From Sva-07 sp963774765 (GTDB taxonomy: Bacteria; Actinomycetota; Acidimicrobiia; Acidimicrobiales; Ilumatobacteraceae): 64,000 nucleotides of DNA. Location: positions 62,001 to 126,000 of the forward strand of contig CAVZGP010000023.1 in NCBI GenBank assembly GCA_963774765.1, written 5' to 3'. Under the pieces are notes generated by a model. That model saw only the letters and a list, made by a program, of their open reading frames with translations. It did not search any database and was not told the origin of the DNA. Positions 60,029-64,000 of this stretch are shown here, in pieces. A program made the position numbers and the translations under genes. Within the stretch, counting starts at the first letter, position 1. Each line of letters begins with the position of its first letter.

Positions 60029-61354
60029 ATGGTTTGCCCTCGCTGCGGGATCGAGGTTTCGGAGCATCAGAAGTTCTGCCACGACTGCGGCGCCCCGATC
60101 ACGACGCCCCTGCCCGATCCGGTCGATGCCAACGCGGTGACGCAACGGGTCGAAACCACCGACCACGAGGGCGTCGCCGAGCAGGTCCACGAGGGCGTCG
60201 CCGAGCAGGTCACCGAGCCGGACGGGGTGGCGGTGACCGAGCGGTCGACCGAGCAGGTCCACGAGCCAGACGGCGTGGCGGTCACCACGCAGATGGCCGA
60301 ATTCTCGGCGCCGACGGAACCGGTCGAGCTGCAGCGTCCGGACGTCGCGGAACCACCGTGGTTCCCGGAGGAAGCGCCCGAGACAACCGCGGAGATGCCG
60401 GCGGTGTTCGACGGGCACGGCGACCTGATCGAGTATCCGGCACCACGCGAGCCGTTCCGGGTACGTGCGATCTTCCTGCTCGCCGTGTTCGGAGCCGCCG
60501 CCATGCTGATGACGCTGGCCGCCGATGTGATCGACATCCGCACGACGCGACCGGCACCGGGAATCGGCACGGGTGTGCGCACTCTCGAAGATCTGGGATC
60601 CGACCTGGGCCTCGCCGGATTCATCGGCGCGGCGATCATGGTGATCGGCGGCCTGCTCGCCTGTTTCGGCCTGCGCTGGGGCGCGGGCCTCGCCGGCGGC
60701 GCCGGGCTCGCGGTCGCAGGATGGGCCGGGCTCTCGATTGGTCTCGCAGAACTGCCGATCGCCATCGCCGAATCGATCACCAGGACGTCGTCGATCGAGT
60801 TCACGCTGCGGGTGACCCGCGATCTCGGCTGGTGGCTGATCGTCGGGGTCGGAGCGGTCGGCTTCATCGTGTTCCTCGCGTCGCTCCGATCGATCGGCCG
60901 CGGGAACCGGGCCGCACTGAACCCCCTGGTCGCGGCGATCACGGCGGTGGCGATGGTGGTACTCGCGTTCGGGCCGCTCGTGCCGGTCAACGACGCGGTG
61001 TTCGCCGACAACTTCCGGTCGGTCGACCCCACCCGCGACCTCCCCGCGGCGTTCTTCGCGGGACGGCTCGGTCAGGTCGGCTTGATCGCGCTCGCCGGTG
61101 TCGCCGGCATGTTGATCGTGCGCAGCTACGGCCTCGGGTTGGCCGTCGGCGGTGTGAGCGTTCCGGTGTGGCTCTGGATCGCATCGCTCGCCGAGATCGG
61201 TTCGAACCCGGTGGGCATCGCCGACCGCAATCCAGGCGCCGACAACACCATCCCCCATGCGGTGACCACCGTCGGGATGATCGCCTCGCTTGCGCTGTTG
61301 GCGATTGCTGCCGCACTCGCGACCTACCGCCTCAATCGCGACCGCCCGGCGTGA
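60029..61354 (+). CDS. Zinc-ribbon multi-pass membrane protein
   Basis: 441 residues. N-terminal zinc ribbon (CPRCGIEVSEHQKFCHDCG), an acidic linker with short repeats of the type HEGVAEQV and EPDGVAVT (about 45-90) reflected in 24-bp DNA direct repeats, then seven or eight membrane helices (about 150-435). Function unknown. Start ATG 60029, with TACAGT (60017-60022) six bases before it; a longer frame upstream overlaps gluQ and is not supported. Confidence 0.8.
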   Translation: MVCPRCGIEVSEHQKFCHDCGAPITTPLPDPVDANAVTQRVETTDHEGVAEQVHEGVAEQVTEPDGVAVTERSTEQVHEPDGVAVTTQMAEFSAPTEPVELQRPDVAEPPWFPEEAPETTAEMPAVFDGHGDLIEYPAPREPFRVRAIFLLAVFGAAAMLMTLAADVIDIRTTRPAPGIGTGVRTLEDLGSDLGLAGFIGAAIMVIGGLLACFGLRWGAGLAGGAGLAVAGWAGLSIGLAELPIAIAESITRTSSIEFTLRVTRDLGWWLIVGVGAVGFIVFLASLRSIGRGNRAALNPLVAAITAVAMVVLAFGPLVPVNDAVFADNFRSVDPTRDLPAAFFAGRLGQVGLIALAGVAGMLIVRSYGLGLAVGGVSVPVWLWIASLAEIGSNPVGIADRNPGADNTIPHAVTTVGMIASLALLAIAAALATYRLNRDRPA

Positions 61355-61357
61355 GTG

Positions 61358-62350
61358 CTACATCTGGGGCCCGACCCCAGATGTAACACCGAGATGGCAG
61401 GCGACCGTGTGGTCAGCGGTGACTGGATCGAGTGAGGGATCGTCGCCGGTGCACCGATCGAGGATGCCGAGACGTTCGGCCTCACCTGACGCGACCACCG
61501 GACAGCGAGGATGGAACCGGCACCCGGTCGGTATCGCGGCCGGGTCGGGCGTCTCGCCCTCGAGGATCTGCTGCTCCATCCGATCCGCTTCGGGGACCAC
61601 CGACAACAGCGCCTTCGTGTAGGGATGCTGCGGTTCGGCGAGCACCGCTTCGGCTGGCCCGAGCTCGACGATTCGGCCGAGGTACATCACGGCGATCCGG
61701 TCGGCGATGTTCCATGCGAGCCCGAGATCGTGCGTGACCGCCACGATCGAGATGCCGGTGTCGTCGACGAGCGAGCGCATCAAGGCGAGGATCTCCCCAC
61801 GGATCGAGGCGTCGAGCGAGGCGACCGGCTCGTCGGCGAGCAGCAGCTGGGGGGCCAACACCATCGCTCCGGCGATCAGCACCCGCTGGCGTTGGCCGCC
61901 CGACACCTCGTGCGGATATCGAGGCAGATACCGCTCAGCGGGTCGCAACCCGGCGCGGGCGAGCGCCCCGGCCACGAGGTCGACTTCTCGGCCGTCGATG
62001 CGGTGGATGCGGATGCCCTCGGCGACCGCCTCGTAGATGGTGTGTCGTGGATTGAGCGCGCCCGTCGGATCCTGGAAGATCATCTGCACCCGTCGACGAA
62101 GCTCCTGCTGTGCACCGGCACGGCTGCTCACCGCCTCGCCGTCGAACTCGATCGAGCCCGACGCCAGCGGTTCGAGCCCGACGACCGAGCGGATCAGGGT
62201 GGTCTTGCCGCAGCCCGATTCACCGACGAGCGCCAGCACCTCACCGGACTCGACCACGAGATCGACCCCGTCGACAGCGCGCACGACACCGGACGCCCGA
62301 CGGGCCGGGAATGTCACGTGGATGTCGCGGAGGCGCAGCAGCTCGGTCAT
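61358..62350 (-). CDS. Oligopeptide/dipeptide ABC transporter ATPase (OppF/DppF type)
   Basis: 330 residues from ATG 62348-62350, overlapping the upstream ATPase by ATGA. Walker A GESGCGKTT, Q-loop MIFQDPTGALNPRHT, signature VSGGQRQRV, Walker B LLLADEPVASLD, H-loop VTHDLG. The C-terminal oligopeptide region with the cysteine cluster CRFHPRCPV is typical. The last residues (LGVTSGVGPQM) and the stop codon are supplied by a family A palindrome. Part of an operon with OppD and OppC types. Confidence 0.92.
   Translation of the reverse strand: MTELLRLRDIHVTFPARRASGVVRAVDGVDLVVESGEVLALVGESGCGKTTLIRSVVGLEPLASGSIEFDGEAVSSRAGAQQELRRRVQMIFQDPTGALNPRHTIYEAVAEGIRIHRIDGREVDLVAGALARAGLRPAERYLPRYPHEVSGGQRQRVLIAGAMVLAPQLLLADEPVASLDASIRGEILALMRSLVDDTGISIVAVTHDLGLAWNIADRIAVMYLGRIVELGPAEAVLAEPQHPYTKALLSVVPEADRMEQQILEGETPDPAAIPTGCRFHPRCPVVASGEAERLGILDRCTGDDPSLDPVTADHTVACHLGVTSGVGPQM
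61359..61385. repeat. Family A palindrome, copy 6 (ATCTGGGG subtype)
   Basis: TACATCTGGGG-CCCGA-CCCCAGATGTA, perfect 11-bp arms. It contains the OppF-type stop codon (61358-61360) and begins five bases after the stop of the convergent zinc-ribbon gene. Confidence 0.88.
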
Positions 62351-63339
62351 GTCACCGCCTCGATGTGCACGCACGCAGCGCGCCGCGGGACTGCGGAACC
62401 ATCGCCGGTTGGGATGGCGCGCAGTTCGACGTCGACCGTCGAGCAGATGTCGATCGCGTCGGCGCAGCGCGGATGGAACGGGCACCCCGTCGGGAGCGCG
62501 GCAGGGTCGGGCGGGTCGCCCGGGAGTCCACTCGGTCGCATCCGCGACGCCGGGTCACCGATCGTCGGGAATGCGTGCGACAGCGCCTTGCCGTAGGGAT
62601 GACAGGGATCGGCGAACAGCGCCTGGCTCGGCCCTTCCTCGACGATCCGTCCGGCGTACATCACCACCAAGCGCTCGCACACGCTGTTGAGCACCGACAG
62701 ATCGTGCGTGATGAAGAGCAGCGCCAGACCGCGATCGGCCTGCAACTCGGCGAGCAGTTGGAGGACCTGGGCCTGGACCATCACATCGAGGGCCGTGGTC
62801 GGTTCGTCGGCGATGAGCAGGTCGGGCTCGCACGCGAGCGCCAGTGCGATCAGCACGCGCTGGCGCTGTCCGCCCGACATCTGGTGCGGGTAGTTGCTCG
62901 CCCGTTCGGCTCGCAGACCGACGCGCTCGAGGAGTTCGCCGACGCGCCGCTGCGCCTGGCCCCGATCGAGACCGAGATCCGCGGCGTGCAGCATGATCGC
63001 CTCCTCGATCTGCGTACCGACCCGACGCACCGGATTCAGCGAGTGCAGCGCCCCCTGGAACACGATCGCCGCGCCCGTCCAGCGCACAGCGCGCAGGCGT
63101 CCCGGCTTCATCGCGTACACGTCCTCGTCGCCGAGCAGCACCGATCCCTCCACGAGGGTCTCCTTGGGAAGCAGCCGCAACACAGCGCCGGCGATCGTCG
63201 ACTTACCGCACCCCGATTCACCGGCGAGGCCGACCGTCTCGCCACGCTCGATCGTGAGATCGACACCTCGGACCGCCGGCACGTCGCCGCGCTCGGAGCG
63301 ATACGTGACGTGCAGGTCGCGCAACTCCAGCAGGCTCAT
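62347..63339 (-). CDS. Oligopeptide/dipeptide ABC transporter ATPase (OppD/DppD type)
   Basis: 330 residues from ATG 63337-63339. Walker A GESGCGKST, Q-loop IVFQGALHSLNPVRRVG, signature MSGGQRQRV, Walker B LLIADEPTTALD, H-loop ITHDLSVL, and the C-terminal CPFHPRCADA of peptide-transporter ATPases. Both ends overlap neighbours by ATGA, so translation is coupled across the operon. Pairs with the OppF-type ATPase to drive peptide uptake. Confidence 0.93.
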   Translation of the reverse strand: MSLLELRDLHVTYRSERGDVPAVRGVDLTIERGETVGLAGESGCGKSTIAGAVLRLLPKETLVEGSVLLGDEDVYAMKPGRLRAVRWTGAAIVFQGALHSLNPVRRVGTQIEEAIMLHAADLGLDRGQAQRRVGELLERVGLRAERASNYPHQMSGGQRQRVLIALALACEPDLLIADEPTTALDVMVQAQVLQLLAELQADRGLALLFITHDLSVLNSVCERLVVMYAGRIVEEGPSQALFADPCHPYGKALSHAFPTIGDPASRMRPSGLPGDPPDPAALPTGCPFHPRCADAIDICSTVDVELRAIPTGDGSAVPRRAACVHIEAVT

Positions 63340-64000
63340 CGCCCGCCCCCTCTGCGATCGCGTAGACGCGGGTCGAGGATCTCCTCGAGGGCCCGCGCGA
63401 ACAGGGTGAAGGCGAGCACGACCGCCACGATCCCGAGCCCGGCCGGCAGGTAGTACCACCACGCGTTGCGGCTGATCGCCCCCGCCCCGAACGCTTCCTC
63501 GAGCGTCTTACCCCACGATGTCTGGTTCGGGTCGGCGAGTCCGAGGAACGCGAGCGTCGTCTCGGTGAGGATCGAGATCGGCACCGCGAGCGTGACGCTG
63601 GCGAGAATCAGCGGTGCCACGTTCGGCAGGATGTGGCGCTTGACGATGTGCACCCGGCTGGCACCGAGCGCCCGGGCCCGGTCGACGTAGAGGCGTTGTT
63701 TGACCGTGAGGACCTGGGCGCGCACGAGCCGGGCCGTCGACGGCCATGTCGTGACGCCGATGACGAACACGATGTTCCACAGCGACCGGTCGAGGATCGT
63801 CGCCAACACGATCGCCAGCGGCAGGAACGGGATCACGAAGAACCAGTCGGTGAGCCGCATCAGCACCGAGTCGGTCCGCCCGCCGAAGAAGCCGGCCGTG
63901 ATGCCGACGACACAGCCGATACCGACGGTGAGCACCGTGGCGGCGAAGCCGACGAACAGACTCACCCGCGATCCCCACACGAACTGGGCCGCCACCGACC
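63336..64000 (-). CDS. Peptide ABC transporter permease (OppC/DppC type), 5' end beyond window
   Basis: About 221 residues of the C-terminal part are present. VWGSRVSLFVGFAATVLTVG is the usual stretch after the missing N-terminal helix. About five membrane helices; the EAA loop is GASRVHIVKRHILPNVAPLI, which contacts the ATPases. It ends in a basic tail ILDPRLRDRRGGGR. The frame is open to the window edge, so the true start is not here. Confidence 0.92.
   Translation of the reverse strand, partial: SVAAQFVWGSRVSLFVGFAATVLTVGIGCVVGITAGFFGGRTDSVLMRLTDWFFVIPFLPLAIVLATILDRSLWNIVFVIGVTTWPSTARLVRAQVLTVKQRLYVDRARALGASRVHIVKRHILPNVAPLILASVTLAVPISILTETTLAFLGLADPNQTSWGKTLEEAFGAGAISRNAWWYYLPAGLGIVAVVLAFTLFARALEEILDPRLRDRRGGGR

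Overview
The window is about 64 kb of high-GC DNA from an actinobacterium. Evidence for this is the actinobacterial-type NusG with a long acidic N-terminus, DUF2510 proteins, GTG/TTG starts, and many genes whose only upstream signal is a TANNNT box 6-9 nt before the start codon (leaderless transcription). The secreted repeats in the giant YD protein (LLETR ... TVFPCGERP ... VTGYV) are of a kind I associate with Acidimicrobiia such as Ilumatobacter; that placement is inference.

Region 1 (1-8763, all minus strand) is the translation/transcription core. In transcription order it holds tRNA-Thr, tRNA-Met, tuf, rpmG, tRNA-Trp, secE, nusG, rplK, rplA, an L10-type leader, rplJ, rplL, a strong hairpin, an OmpA/BON cell-envelope gene, and the 5' third of rpoB with its own TTGACA-N17-TACGTT promoter. 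The OmpA gene between rplL and rpoB is unusual, and nusG carries a one-base frameshift.

Region 2 (8911-19338) holds a PAT-like acetyltransferase convergent with a 3199-residue secreted YD/RHS protein that ends in an unrecognised, very hydrophobic tip. A tRNA-Tyr lies upstream. Region 3 (19447-35660) is mostly metabolism and envelope: YajQ, a one-pass membrane protein, acetyl-CoA synthetase, a thioesterase, MsrA, an ABC-2 exporter (frameshifted ATPase), GNAT, an omega-amidase/glutamine-transaminase pair (the amidase frameshifted), a Tat-exported polysaccharide deacetylase, a diguanylate cyclase, tRNA-Arg, a LysM/lysozyme-like protein and tRNA-Ser(GCT).

Region 4 (35699-40895) starts at tRNA-Ser(TGA). 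It contains a decayed MNT-HEPN toxin-antitoxin pair, an HSL-type esterase, and an extracytoplasmic flavinylation module (DUF2271 lipoprotein, PepSY-type membrane protein, ApbE). Region 5 (40892-54919) has an SDR, prephenate dehydratase, LarB/LarC nickel-pincer cofactor genes, an ABC-F protein, a DsbA-like/DsbB pair, a second ABC exporter, a metallo-beta-lactamase/Rieske fusion, and an NfeD-SPFH-DUF2510 operon. Region 6 (54969-64000) has a GH2 beta-galactosidase, an L,D-transpeptidase lipoprotein, GluQ-RS, a zinc-ribbon membrane protein and an Opp/Dpp-type peptide transporter running off the right edge.

Several families of long inverted repeats are scattered through the window, mostly abutting stop codons or between genes: a GGGGTCAGACCCC family (6 copies), a GCGATGAGCGAA family (3 copies plus 2 diverged), and an AATGCCTGG...GGCATTTTTCGG family (2 copies, one inside the beta-galactosidase gene). 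They look like REP-type elements; no RAYT transposase is in the window. I see no insertion sequence, prophage or CRISPR array.
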